A stretch of 63,262 nucleotides of DNA from Bacteroidales bacterium. Lineage in GTDB: Bacteria > Bacteroidota > Bacteroidia > Bacteroidales > UBA932. Below are positions 52,247 to 61,337 of this stretch, piece by piece (positions within the stretch are counted from its first letter, which is position 1; each line of letters starts with the position of its first letter). Both the position numbers and the translations under genes were made by a program. The notes beneath the pieces were generated by a model. That model did not search any database. It was not told the origin of the DNA and worked only from the letters and a program-made list of their open reading frames with translations. The stretch is from the NCBI GenBank assembly GCA_009777095.1, contig WRMN01000010.1, forward strand, positions 1-63,262, written 5' to 3'.

Positions 52247-52549
52247 CTAAACACCTATTTGCTGTAAATACTCCTCCATTTGCTTATCCAAATCGGCCAA
52301 ATCCTGTAGCACAGAAGGAGCTACGGTCTGCTTTTCTTCCAATTCAATAAGTTTGATAACAAACTGCAAGGTAGCCATTGACAATGCATCATGCATATCG
52401 CGGTCGGCATAACGCTGACGGTATTGAATTACCTTGTCGTTAATCCGCCGTGCCGCCGCCCTGATTTTTTCTTCATCAGATACCGCTATTTTCAAAGGAT
52501 AAAAGCGGTCGGCTACATTGATCTTTATGGAAAGTTTTTCTTCTTCCAT
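52247..52549 (-). CDS. zapA: Cell division protein ZapA
   Basis: A 100-residue FtsZ-associated protein. SIKINVADRFYPLKIAVSDEEKIRAAARRINDKVIQYR and the following MATLQFVIKLIELEE helix match ZapA, which bundles FtsZ filaments at the division site. It starts 7 bp after the coiled-coil gene and is followed by 6S RNA 10 bp further, an arrangement conserved well beyond this phylum. Confidence 0.92.
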   Translation of the reverse strand: MEEEKLSIKINVADRFYPLKIAVSDEEKIRAAARRINDKVIQYRQRYADRDMHDALSMATLQFVIKLIELEEKQTVAPSVLQDLADLDKQMEEYLQQIGV

Positions 52550-52556
52550 TGTTTTA

Positions 52557-52850
52557 TCATCTATTTAACAGAGCAATACATCTATCGATCTCCCGCACAA
52601 TCCGTCCTATTTTCATTTTTGCATCATTAGTATCTTCACTTGATGCCTTAAATGCCTCAGCTAATTGTAATCGCTTATTTTTTTCTTTCAATACTGTAAT
52701 GAACTCTTGCTCACGCTGTAATTCTTCCTTTAAAGAAGCTATCTCCTGATTTAGCCGCCCTACCTCGACACAGGTTTCTTCGTAACGGTCTATTAACCGT
52801 ATACACTTGTCTTTCAGTTGATCTACTATATCTAAAGAAACTTCTTCCAT
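52557..52850 (-). CDS. Small coiled-coil protein upstream of zapA
   Basis: A 97-residue protein that is almost entirely one predicted coiled coil (heptads from about residue 5 to 70: VGRLNQEIASLKEELQREQEFITVLKEKNKRL). There is no signal peptide or membrane segment. It is transcribed from its own promoter together with zapA. Size and position suggest a division-linked protein, perhaps a functional parallel of ZapB, but no sequence match to ZapB is claimed. Similar short coiled-coil genes before zapA occur in other Bacteroidales as far as I recall. Confidence 0.8.
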   Translation of the reverse strand: MEEVSLDIVDQLKDKCIRLIDRYEETCVEVGRLNQEIASLKEELQREQEFITVLKEKNKRLQLAEAFKASSEDTNDAKMKIGRIVREIDRCIALLNR

Positions 52851-52875
52851 AAAAAAACTACATAATGAAGCAGTG

Positions 52876-52906
52876 CAAATTTACAACAAATTCCCGATTT
52901 TACAAA
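52876..52906 (-). promoter_or_regulatory. Promoter of the coiled-coil gene - zapA - 6S RNA unit
   Basis: On the minus strand -33 TTTG (52906-52903) and -7 TAAATTTG (52883-52876) are separated by 19 bp, a perfect Bacteroidetes promoter. The coiled-coil gene starts 26 bp downstream at 52850. Confidence 0.8.
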
Positions 52907-52933
52907 AAATGTTGTAATTTTACCGATAATATT

Positions 52934-55819
52934 ATGAAAAGCTTTCTTGATATTGTAGCTGCCGATCTTTACGCACGTTACGGCAACCGCCTATCTTCCT
53001 GCTGTTTGGTATTTCCTAACCGCCGCAGCCGCCTTTTCTTTGCCAAAAGCCTTTCTTTATTGATAGACAAACCTTTATGGCAAGCTAAATATAGCGCTAT
53101 AGAAGAAATTATAGAAGAATTTTCGGGACAGCAAAAGGCTGATGCTTTTGTACTTCTGTTAGAATTATATGAGGTATATAAGCAAAACCTGCAACGCCAA
53201 GAGCCTTTCGACAGGTTTTATTTTTGGGGTGAGGTGATGCTCCACGATTTCGACTTGGTGGATAAATATCTCATTAATGCCGAAAAACTGTTCTGTAATT
53301 TAAAGGCGCAAAAAGAATTGGAAGGCGATTTTTCTTTTCTTAGCGAAGAGCAGATAGCCCACATTCGGCAATTCTGGAGCAATTTTAATCCCGACCAGAG
53401 TAGTCTGCAAAAAGAATTTCTCACAATTTGGGAAAAATTATGGCCTGTTTACCGCCAATTCCGCGAACAACTTCAATCAAAGGGCATGGCTTACGAGGGC
53501 ATGATTTACCGTGAAGTAGCCGAAAGCGAATTGCCCGATAATCTCCATAGCGAGACCTATATATTTATCGGTTTCAATGCGCTCAATGAGTGTGAAAAAA
53601 AGCTGTTTAAAAAATTGAAAGCAATCGGAAAGGCTGAGTTTTATTGGGATTACGATAACTATTACCTGAATGACAAGCAACAGGAAGCAGGGCTGTTTTT
53701 ACGGCAGAATGTAGCCGATTTTCCCTCTCACTTGACGGCAGAGCAGTTTTCCAATTTTACCGCAGAGAAAAACATTAAGGTAGTAGCTGCGCCTTCCGAT
53801 GCTATACAGGCCAAGTTAGTACCGCAACTCCTCAAAGAAATGGAGGCGCCTGCTGATAACCGAACAGCCGTAGTGCTGGCCGATGAGCAATTGCTTATTC
53901 CTACCCTGCATGCCTTGCCTGCCGCAGCTTCCGAGATAAATGTAACTATGGGTTATCCGCTACGGCAAACACCGATATATGCGTTAACAACCCTGTTGAT
54001 GGAAGCACACCGTAAGGCTAAGGTCGGCGTTTCGGGTGTCCGCTATTACCACCGCGATGTACTTGCCGTTCTTTACCACCCTTATATCAAAGCCGCAGCA
54101 GGACAGGCCGCCGAAACATTGGCCAACGAGATTATAAAGAAAAATAAAGTGTATGCGGCAGCTAATGATTTTTCCAACCACGCCTTTTTGTCAGCTATCT
54201 TCACTCCTGCCGCTACTTACGGCGAGTTGCACCAACGGCTTGTCTGCCTGTTCGAGCAAATTGCCCTTGTTCCTTTAGCAGATGAGAATGAGCAAATGAT
54301 GCATGCTTATCTGCTGCACTGCAACCGACAGTTAAACAAACTAAAAAAAGCGCTTGACGAAAGCGGCATACATCTTTCCTTAGCGGTTTATAGCAATATG
54401 TTGTATAAATTGCTGTCGAATGAAAGCATTCCTTTCATCGGCGAACCTTTGTCGGGCTTGCAGGTGTTGGGGGTTCTCGAAACCCGCAATCTCGACTTCG
54501 AGCATCTTGTCATGCTATCGGCCAACGAAGGGATTATTCCCCGAAGTTTCAACGCTCCTTCCTTTATTCCTTACAACCTGCGCCGCGGTTTCGGCCTTCC
54601 GACTATCGAACAGCACGAAGCCGTGTATGCCTATTACTTTTACCGATTATTGCAAAGGGCAAAAAAAATCACATTAGTCTATAATACCAAAACCGATGAA
54701 TTGCGCAGCGGCGAGGCCAGCCGCTATATCATGCAACTAAAGGCGGAATCGGGGCATCAGGTGCAGGAAAGCAGCGTCAGTTTGCACATTGGCCTGCATA
54801 CCGCCGATCCTATCATCATTACTAAAGACGAAAAGGTACTTCAGGAATTGCATAAATATTTGGTAGAAGAAAATTCTCAATTCTCAACTCTCAATTCTCA
54901 ATTCTCAACTCTCAATTCTCAACTCTCAATTCTCAATTACCTAACCCCCTCCGCCGTTAATGCTTATTTAGCTTGCAGTTTGCGGTTTTATTTTCGGTAT
55001 ATCGCACGGCTCAAACCTCCTGAGGAGATGTTGGAAGATGTTGACGGATTGTTACTGGGCAATTTGTTGCACCGTACTATGGAAAACCTTTATAATACCG
55101 CCGAAAACAAGCTCATCACCGCCGATTGGTTAAAGGCGCTTTCCAAGAATAACGAACTTATTAAAAATAGCTTAAACAAGGCGCTGGCCGATGAATATTA
55201 CCACAAAGACAGTCTGCCTGCCGAGGCCGATGAAGATGGAAAATTAGTGCTGCTGCGCGAAGTAGTTGAAAAATATATTCGCCAAATTATCCGCTACGAT
55301 ACCGCTCAGGCGCCTTTCACGCTCGAAGGCACAGAATTGCGTATCTTATGCCGTTTTCCGTTTAAATCGGGCGAGGAAACAAAGCAAGTTCATTTGGGAG
55401 GGATTATTGACCGACTCGATCGACAGGGCAAACGTTTATCGGTGGTGGACTATAAAACAGGTAAGGTAAACAATGAATTTAAAAGTATAGAAGCGCTATT
55501 CGGGGCCGATGCCAAGCAGCACAATCCGGCAGTATTGCAAATCATGCTCTACAGTATTTTACTTAAACAACAGGAACCCGAACGAGACGTAACACCCAAG
55601 CTGTATTTCATGCGTGAGTTGTATAAGGATTCCGATTTCCTTGTTACCGACAAGATTACGAAAGAAAGCATTACGGAAATTACGCCCTGCATGGAAAGTT
55701 TCACGGCAGCGCTGTCGGCCGTCCTTTCGGAAATTTTCAACCCGCAGCAGCCCTTTGTACAAACCTCCGATGCCGACACCTGTACGATGTGTGATTACAG
55801 GAAGATATGTAATAAGTAA
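52934..55819 (+). CDS. AddB-like helicase/PD-(D/E)XK nuclease
   Basis: A 961-residue DNA-repair protein. The ATG at 52934 (MKSFLDIVAADLYARYG) is preferred to 52865, which adds 23 atypical residues. The N-terminal ~640 residues are helicase-like without a canonical Walker A (CCLVFPNRRSRLFF replaces it), as in AddB. The C-terminal nuclease has LGGIIDRLDRQGKRLSVVDYKTGK (Asp, Asp, Lys) and Fe-S cysteines: one before the nuclease (YLACSLRFYFRY) and three at the end (CTMCDYRKIC). AddB works with AddA at double-strand breaks; no addA is in this window. A nine-unit 7-bp repeat lies in the linker (residues about 647-667). It is divergent from the zapA unit. Confidence 0.88.
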   Translation: MKSFLDIVAADLYARYGNRLSSCCLVFPNRRSRLFFAKSLSLLIDKPLWQAKYSAIEEIIEEFSGQQKADAFVLLLELYEVYKQNLQRQEPFDRFYFWGEVMLHDFDLVDKYLINAEKLFCNLKAQKELEGDFSFLSEEQIAHIRQFWSNFNPDQSSLQKEFLTIWEKLWPVYRQFREQLQSKGMAYEGMIYREVAESELPDNLHSETYIFIGFNALNECEKKLFKKLKAIGKAEFYWDYDNYYLNDKQQEAGLFLRQNVADFPSHLTAEQFSNFTAEKNIKVVAAPSDAIQAKLVPQLLKEMEAPADNRTAVVLADEQLLIPTLHALPAAASEINVTMGYPLRQTPIYALTTLLMEAHRKAKVGVSGVRYYHRDVLAVLYHPYIKAAAGQAAETLANEIIKKNKVYAAANDFSNHAFLSAIFTPAATYGELHQRLVCLFEQIALVPLADENEQMMHAYLLHCNRQLNKLKKALDESGIHLSLAVYSNMLYKLLSNESIPFIGEPLSGLQVLGVLETRNLDFEHLVMLSANEGIIPRSFNAPSFIPYNLRRGFGLPTIEQHEAVYAYYFYRLLQRAKKITLVYNTKTDELRSGEASRYIMQLKAESGHQVQESSVSLHIGLHTADPIIITKDEKVLQELHKYLVEENSQFSTLNSQFSTLNSQLSILNYLTPSAVNAYLACSLRFYFRYIARLKPPEEMLEDVDGLLLGNLLHRTMENLYNTAENKLITADWLKALSKNNELIKNSLNKALADEYYHKDSLPAEADEDGKLVLLREVVEKYIRQIIRYDTAQAPFTLEGTELRILCRFPFKSGEETKQVHLGGIIDRLDRQGKRLSVVDYKTGKVNNEFKSIEALFGADAKQHNPAVLQIMLYSILLKQQEPERDVTPKLYFMRELYKDSDFLVTDKITKESITEITPCMESFTAALSAVLSEIFNPQQPFVQTSDADTCTMCDYRKICNK
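54872..54934. repeat. Nine tandem 7-bp repeats inside the AddB-like gene
   Basis: Nine contiguous heptamers of AATTCTC or AACTCTC (order T T C T T C T C T at the third base) span 63 bp and read as NSQFSTLNSQFSTL-type residues. The total is a multiple of three, so the frame is open now. Gain or loss of one unit would shift it. The same heptamers occur at the end of the MFS gene (36955-36972). Confidence 0.9.
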
Positions 55820-55870
55820 GGAGTGGCTGAGGCTCTTGATGCCGCCTGTGTTATTCGGCAGTTGGAAAAT

Positions 55871-57166
55871 TCACTCCATTCCCTTCTGCCATATTTGTCG
55901 GAAAGGCATTATGAAACGCCGAAAAACAGTAATATCGTCGGTAATAATATCGGCTTGCCCTTTCATGTCGGGAAGGAAGGGCAGCGTTTTACCATAGGTA
56001 GTCAATAAGCCTTGCGGGAAAACAATTTCAACCGTGTAGCAATACGTATTATCAACCTGTGCAGGTATTAGTGATATATTTTTAACGACTCCTTTTATTG
56101 TCCCAAATTCCGCATCCGGAAAATTATCAAATCTGATATTTATTTTTTGCCCGGGCCTTACCTTGCCGGAACGCGCTATAGGCATGGTAGCCTTACCTAT
56201 CAACTCAGGTTCTTCGGAAGGAACTACCGTAAATACCGTTTCTCCGCCAACAATATTCTGGTTTTTTACCCAAAATTTGGTAAACGTTATTTTTCCCGAA
56301 ATAGGCGAACTCAGCACATAATTCATTTCCCATGAATGTATTTCTGCATTAATTTGACTGATATTATTCAACAGTTGTCCGGTGAAATTATTTTTCTTCT
56401 CGGTATATTGCTGTTCAAGGTCGTAAAGCGATTCTTCCGTTTGTTTTATTTGCAACTGCATATTACTTATTGATGTACACATATTTTCATAAGATATGCA
56501 CGCTTGCAGGTATTGGTTTTGCGCCGTTTCAAATTCAAGCAGAGAGCCTGCCTTGGTTTTAAACAAAAGGGAATCACGCTCAAATTGTTTTTTTGATATT
56601 GCAAGTTGTTTTTCTACCAAACCGCTTTGATATACCAAACGTTCATATTGCTTTTCGTATTGCAGTATGCGTTCTTTGGCCATCTTTATTTTTGAAGGAT
56701 AGTAATTTATCCTGTTAAATTCTATAAAATCATGTAAATTAGAGAAAAAGGCTGAATAAAGAGACTGTATGTTTCCTAATCTCAAATCTTTACGCGGCAG
56801 TGTGGCGATTTCGTCTATCTTTAAAACAGCTATAAGGCTTTTCAGGTAAAGAATATCCTTAGTGTTTATCGGATTCTCTATCACTGCCAACCATTCGTTT
56901 TCTACGACCATTTGATTGTCATCTACCAACAGTTCGTCTAATTTGCCGGAAACCTTGGCTACTATGCCGGCAGGAGGCGTAGTTCCCGTCAGTGTTATTT
57001 CCGCCGCTATGGTATCGGGGTACTTAAACACTACGCTGCCTGCAATAATTATCAATACTGCCAAGCCTAATATGGCAACGCCCCGCCTGAGTATCCAATG
57101 AGGCACAGCTCCCAAAACCTCCTGCAGTTCTTCACTGCGCAATTCTATGTCTTTTTCTTCGCTCAT
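55871..57166 (-). CDS. HlyD-family membrane fusion protein
   Basis: A 431-residue periplasmic adaptor with one N-terminal membrane segment (about 27-48). It has a biotinyl/lipoyl-like hairpin (AEITLTGTTPPAGIVAKVSGKLDELLV ... NEWLAVI), a long alpha-helical coiled coil (about 110-270) and a C-terminal beta-barrel domain (SPISGKITF, VPSEEPELIGKATMPIARSGKVRPGQKINIRF). It would link the C39 ABC exporter to the outer membrane, as in type I bacteriocin export. It starts 45 bp after the ABC gene. No TolC-like outer-membrane partner is in the window. It is the last gene of the peptide-export unit. Confidence 0.9.
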   Translation of the reverse strand: MSEEKDIELRSEELQEVLGAVPHWILRRGVAILGLAVLIIIAGSVVFKYPDTIAAEITLTGTTPPAGIVAKVSGKLDELLVDDNQMVVENEWLAVIENPINTKDILYLKSLIAVLKIDEIATLPRKDLRLGNIQSLYSAFFSNLHDFIEFNRINYYPSKIKMAKERILQYEKQYERLVYQSGLVEKQLAISKKQFERDSLLFKTKAGSLLEFETAQNQYLQACISYENMCTSISNMQLQIKQTEESLYDLEQQYTEKKNNFTGQLLNNISQINAEIHSWEMNYVLSSPISGKITFTKFWVKNQNIVGGETVFTVVPSEEPELIGKATMPIARSGKVRPGQKINIRFDNFPDAEFGTIKGVVKNISLIPAQVDNTYCYTVEIVFPQGLLTTYGKTLPFLPDMKGQADIITDDITVFRRFIMPFRQIWQKGME

Positions 57167-57211
57167 AGTCGGTATTTTATATTTGCGTCCTTTGTGCGCT
57201 TTTATTACAAT

Positions 57212-59440
57212 CTAACACCCCAACTCCAACTGGTTTTTAACCAGTGTGTAATATGCCCCTTTCTTTAAAGTCAATTCCTGATGCGTTCCCTGCTCAATGA
57301 TGCATCCATGCTCCAGTACGATTATATTGTCGGCATTTTGCACGGTACTAAGCCTGTGCGCTACTATAACAACGGTTTTGCCCTCATAAAATTCCTTCAG
57401 GTTTTCCATTATAATCTTTTCATTATTCGCATCAAGGGCGTTGGTTGCTTCATCAAAAAACAGAAATTCGGGATTTTTATATACCGCCCTGGCAATCAAA
57501 AGGCGCTGGCGCTGCCCCTGGCTTATGCCGCTGCCTTCCATACCTATTTTAGTATTATATTTCAATGGCAACGATGTTATAAATTCCTTGATATTTGCCA
57601 CGGCTACGGCATGAAGCAAGCGTTTCTTGTCCACGACTTCTTCCCCAACGGCAATATTACTGGCAATAGTATCGGAGAATATAAAGCCGTCTTGCATTAC
57701 TGCGCCGGTAGATTGCCGCCAAAGGTGCGGGTTAATATCGCTGAGCAAGGCGCCGCCTATCTTCATAGCGCCTTTTACAGGCTCATAGAAACCAAGCAGC
57801 AGTTTCACAAGGGTTGTTTTACCGCTGCCGCTTGCACCGACTATAGCCGTTACCTTCCCCCGCGGCAACTCCACCTTCAGATCGTTTAATACATAATCTC
57901 TTTCCGCACCATCATAACTGAAGCACAAATTTTCAATGGCAATAGATTCGCTTTCGGGGATAAAATCTATCTTGTTGTCCATGGATTGTTCTTCATCGTC
58001 TTTATTATGTATTTCATTGAGCCGCTCAAGACTGATTTTTGCATCTTGAAACGACTGGGCAAAGCCTATCACCTGCCCTATAGGGCCTGATAGTTGGCCG
58101 ATAATGTAACTTACGGCCATCATCATGCCCAGCGTCATATTTCCGTCAACTACCGACTTGGCGGCTAAAAAAGATATGGCAAGCGAGGTACCCTGGCTGA
58201 AAAAGGTAGAACCGATTTCCTGATACTGCCCTAAAGCCGTTCCTTTGATGCTTATTTTAAATAGTTTTATCTGTATCTTTTCCCATATCCACCGCTTTTG
58301 CTTTTCCGAATTATTTAATTTTATCTCCTGCATGCCGGTAATCAGTTGCACCATGTTGCTTTGATTGGCGGAAGACTGCGTAAACCGCGCATAGTCGAGT
58401 TTACGGCGGTATTTCATAAAAAGAAGGATCCACGCCACATACAAACTGTTTCCCAGAATAAAAATTCCCAAAATAGTAAGGTTATAGTAGGCTAATATAC
58501 CTGCAAAAATAAAAAAGTTAAAAAATGAAAAAAGGGTAGTAAGCGTAGTTCCCGACAAAAATGACTGTATTCGGCTGTGATCTCCTATGCGCTGCATAAT
58601 GTCTCCAATGTTTTTGGCATCAAAAAACCGTAAAGGCAGTTTCATTAATTTTGCCAAAAAATCGGATATCAACGAGATGCTTATCCGCGTGTTGGTATGC
58701 AGGGTAATCCAGCTTCGGATAAAACTTATAGCCACCTGTGTCAGAGTCAGTACAAATTGCGCTATAAATACCAAGGTAATAAGGCTGAGGTTATTGTTTC
58801 TTACTCCCTGATCAACCACCGCCTGTGTTAAAAAGGGGAATATAAGGGCGAGCATGCTGCCCACGAGCATAGACAGGAGTAATTGTCCGTATTGGCTTTT
58901 ATAGGGCAGTAAATATCGGAAGTAGTACAGCAGATTTTTTTGCTGCTTTTGCGCATCGTCGTCGGCCGTATAAAATTCCGGCGCGGGGTTTAAGAGCAGG
59001 GCTATTCCGGAGTCTTTACCGGCGTCCACTGTACTTATCCAGCATTTGCAAAATTCCTCTTTACTCAATCGGTACTTACGTCCTGCCGGGTCGGCTATTT
59101 TCATGGCGTATTCATATCCGGACGAAGCTGCGCCTTTCTTTCTCTTTTTTACGCCATAACAAACCACAAAATGGTTTTGGTTCCAGTGTAAAATACAGGG
59201 GAAGGGCGCCTCATTCACTAACTGTTCAAAACTCAGGCGTACGGCCATAGTACGGAAGCCGATGCTTTCGGCTGCATCGCTTATGCCGAGCATGGAAACG
59301 CCTTGCCGGGTAATATAACTTTTGGCGCGTAAGGTTTGTAAAGTATAACTTCTGCCGTAATACTTTGCAATCATGGATAAACAGGTGGGGCCACAATCCA
59401 TGGAGTCAAGTTGGGTATGTAAGGGAAATGGTTTTTTCAC
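57212..59440 (-). CDS. Peptidase-containing ABC exporter (C39 family)
   Basis: A 742-residue ABC transporter that cleaves and exports leader peptides. The N-terminal C39 protease (about 1-140) is intact: Cys16 (MDCGPTCL), His90 (NQNHFVVCYG) and Asp117 (IADPAG). Six membrane segments (about 165-450) follow, then an ATPase with Walker A GASGSGKTT, signature GISQGQRQR, Walker B FLFFDEATNALD and H-loop VAHRLS. The family cuts after a double-glycine-type motif. The 90-residue precursor two genes upstream has such a leader ending in EIVAG. It starts 72 bp after the TlpA-like gene. Confidence 0.95.
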   Translation of the reverse strand: MKKPFPLHTQLDSMDCGPTCLSMIAKYYGRSYTLQTLRAKSYITRQGVSMLGISDAAESIGFRTMAVRLSFEQLVNEAPFPCILHWNQNHFVVCYGVKKRKKGAASSGYEYAMKIADPAGRKYRLSKEEFCKCWISTVDAGKDSGIALLLNPAPEFYTADDDAQKQQKNLLYYFRYLLPYKSQYGQLLLSMLVGSMLALIFPFLTQAVVDQGVRNNNLSLITLVFIAQFVLTLTQVAISFIRSWITLHTNTRISISLISDFLAKLMKLPLRFFDAKNIGDIMQRIGDHSRIQSFLSGTTLTTLFSFFNFFIFAGILAYYNLTILGIFILGNSLYVAWILLFMKYRRKLDYARFTQSSANQSNMVQLITGMQEIKLNNSEKQKRWIWEKIQIKLFKISIKGTALGQYQEIGSTFFSQGTSLAISFLAAKSVVDGNMTLGMMMAVSYIIGQLSGPIGQVIGFAQSFQDAKISLERLNEIHNKDDEEQSMDNKIDFIPESESIAIENLCFSYDGAERDYVLNDLKVELPRGKVTAIVGASGSGKTTLVKLLLGFYEPVKGAMKIGGALLSDINPHLWRQSTGAVMQDGFIFSDTIASNIAVGEEVVDKKRLLHAVAVANIKEFITSLPLKYNTKIGMEGSGISQGQRQRLLIARAVYKNPEFLFFDEATNALDANNEKIIMENLKEFYEGKTVVIVAHRLSTVQNADNIIVLEHGCIIEQGTHQELTLKKGAYYTLVKNQLELGC

Positions 59441-59512
59441 TTATTATTAAATTAAGAAAAAATCTACAGGGTATTACTGTACGTCTTCAAGCAAAAAATT
59501 ACCGATACTAAT

Positions 59513-60943
59513 CTAATCATACCTGACAATTTTTCGTGTTGCGTTTATAATGCTTGTTTTAAACGCAGGTAAAGATGTTCCCGTAGGGCGCGGCGCATGT
59601 AATTCTTTTATTTTATGCATATTGTCCATTATAATGTATCGAGGGATTTCATTTACTTGGAAGTATTTTAGCAATGGAGATTCCTTCGGATCTTTTATTA
59701 AATGTTGATGTTCTCTTATCTGGTCTTCAATCACTGCGTCTATCCATTTGTTTTCATCGGTATCTTGCGACATGTACAGGAGTATAACATCCCTCTCTTT
59801 CAAAAACTCTTTGGCCTCGTGCGACTCAGCAATATCATTTCTGCAAGGGGAGCACCAACTGGCCCAAAAATCAATATACAATGCCTTCCCCTTATATTTT
59901 TCCAGCACATCTTTAAGCGAGATAAAAGAAGAAGCGCCGTATGGTTTTAGGTAAGTAGTCAACAATATACTGTCGGGTATTGCCTGATTTAATTTAAGGT
60001 AATACTCTTCGCTTTCTTTAATATAATCTAAATATTCGGGTTCTTTTACGTACTGAGGAGCGCTTTTTATAGCGCTAAAAAGTTGTGCCGCGTAACTTTG
60101 GTCTTGATGTTCGGCAAAGATTCCAATCATAGCGCTTAATAAATAGGCCCGTGTTCTTCCTGTGAAATTATGCAGAATGTTTTGATAGATGATGTCAAAA
60201 TTCGACCAGGTATCCTCCATATAACAGTTTATATAGCGCATAACTAAAGCTCCTTTATGGTAGTCCAATAGTTGGTCGTTGTTAAATTGAATCTGATCAA
60301 CTACTGTAAAATAGTCAGTCGGCAAGCTATCGCGCCGGATATATTTGTAAAATAAAGGATTGTATAGCAGCCAAGCGTATGTGCTATTAATGCTTGCTAC
60401 TGCATATTCCATAAAACTGTCGGACAAGTGAAATTCTTGCTGATAATTTTCTAAGAACTGAAGCCGTTGGTTTTTCCATAGTGTTACACTGTCTTTATAG
60501 TTGTGAATATCCTGTATTTTTTTAAAGGATAGATTTTTGTCGGGTAACAGAGAGTCTGACAAATGATCATAGTTGTACTGAGCAGCATTTTTGCCGGAAA
60601 AATGCATAGAATAATAGGTAATATGACCAACTGTCAAATATGGATTTATAATGAAACTAACTGTGTCACCGGGAGATGCAAATACTGGTTGCGAGTTAGT
60701 GCCCATCCGAAGAGATAGTCGTTGAGGCTTGTCAATATCCAATATATATTGACCTGTTGTAGTTTTGGCTAAGGGCTTATCTGGTTTGAAATATTTAGGG
60801 CTCCACCAAAAGGGAGAGTTTTTTACCAATGAAAGCGCTCTTTGCGTACTATCACTGTATATTTCTTGAAACACAACGGTTTTTTGTGCAAAAACCGCAT
60901 TAAAGATAAGACTAAGTACGATAAATAACAGTATTTTCTGCAT
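59513..60943 (-). CDS. TlpA-like thioredoxin-fold protein
   Basis: A 476-residue secreted protein (MQKILLFIVLSLIFNAVFAQ signal peptide; ATG at 60943 preferred to the earlier in-frame start). A long N-terminal helical region (about 25-330) of unknown family precedes a TlpA/ResA-like thioredoxin domain with IDFWASWCSPCRND (Cys364, Cys367) and a cis-Pro region (NEIPRYIIMD). This is a periplasmic thiol-disulfide enzyme, probably a reductase or isomerase. Set between the ten-cysteine precursor gene and its exporter, it probably helps shuffle or guard the peptide's disulfides; that is inference. Such N-terminal extensions are common among Bacteroidetes TlpA proteins. Confidence 0.87.
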   Translation of the reverse strand: MQKILLFIVLSLIFNAVFAQKTVVFQEIYSDSTQRALSLVKNSPFWWSPKYFKPDKPLAKTTTGQYILDIDKPQRLSLRMGTNSQPVFASPGDTVSFIINPYLTVGHITYYSMHFSGKNAAQYNYDHLSDSLLPDKNLSFKKIQDIHNYKDSVTLWKNQRLQFLENYQQEFHLSDSFMEYAVASINSTYAWLLYNPLFYKYIRRDSLPTDYFTVVDQIQFNNDQLLDYHKGALVMRYINCYMEDTWSNFDIIYQNILHNFTGRTRAYLLSAMIGIFAEHQDQSYAAQLFSAIKSAPQYVKEPEYLDYIKESEEYYLKLNQAIPDSILLTTYLKPYGASSFISLKDVLEKYKGKALYIDFWASWCSPCRNDIAESHEAKEFLKERDVILLYMSQDTDENKWIDAVIEDQIREHQHLIKDPKESPLLKYFQVNEIPRYIIMDNMHKIKELHAPRPTGTSLPAFKTSIINATRKIVRYD

Positions 60944-60975
60944 ATAATGATTTTTAATGGTGATAAACAGCAACA

Positions 60976-61012
60976 AGGTACTGTGCAAATTCAAATCATT
61001 TACACAGTACCT
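60976..61012 (-). terminator. Hairpin between the peptide gene and tlpA-like gene
   Basis: A 10-bp perfect stem (AGGTACTGTG at 60976-60985 with 61003-61012) with a 17-nt loop lies 10 bp past the stop codon of the precursor gene. There is no long T-run, so it is better seen as a partial terminator or mRNA 3' stabiliser that would leave more precursor mRNA than mRNA of the downstream genes. Confidence 0.55.
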
Positions 61013-61021
61013 GCTTCACAC

Positions 61022-61294
61022 TTAACAGCCACAGACTGCTCTTGATAAATCGCTACAAATAGCTTCTACAGTAGCTCGTTCACAATCAGCAACTGCTACT
61101 CCTTTGTCGTTAGGATCATGTTGGTCGCACCTTAACCAGCAGTTTCCACTGCTTCCTCCGCAAAGACCATTTATACACATTACTCCACTCGGGCAATCAG
61201 CATGCGTAGCACATGTCATACCGGCTCTACCGGCAACAATTTCTTTAGCCTCATTTCTTGATAAGGCTCTTCCAATGTTTGAAATTTTTTCCAT
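61022..61294 (-). CDS. Cysteine-rich exported precursor peptide
   Basis: A 90-residue peptide. The first 22 residues (MEKISNIGRALSRNEAKEIV then AG) look like the leader of Bacteroidetes double-glycine natural-product precursors (TIGR04149-like: xxIxNIGxALSRxExKxIxGG), here with AG at the cleavage point. The core of about 68 residues has ten cysteines (28, 34, 40, 45, 52, 56, 71, 80, 88, 90). The first part, C-x5-C-x5-C-x4-C, resembles the DCPSG-C-NGLC pattern of small disulfide-rich toxins and EB-type modules. There is no radical-SAM or lanthionine enzyme nearby. Flanking genes encode a C39 exporter and disulfide enzymes. Possibly a bacteriocin-like or signalling peptide; activity unknown. 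Confidence 0.85.
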   Translation of the reverse strand: MEKISNIGRALSRNEAKEIVAGRAGMTCATHADCPSGVMCINGLCGGSSGNCWLRCDQHDPNDKGVAVADCERATVEAICSDLSRAVCGC

Positions 61295-61329
61295 AATAAT
61301 TAAACTTAAAATTAATAATTGGAGGTTTA

Positions 61330-61337
61330 CAAAGATA
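61330..61337 (-). promoter_or_regulatory. -7 promoter box of the precursor gene
   Basis: TATCTTTG on the minus strand matches TAnnTTTG exactly and lies 35 bp before the precursor ATG. No TTTG is found at the -33 position. It suggests that the peptide gene has its own promoter within the 179-bp spacer after the VKOR gene. Confidence 0.6.

Noticed and set aside
55820-55870. Terminator between the convergent addB-like and HlyD genes
   Set aside because: No stem with a T-run is present in the 51-bp gap.
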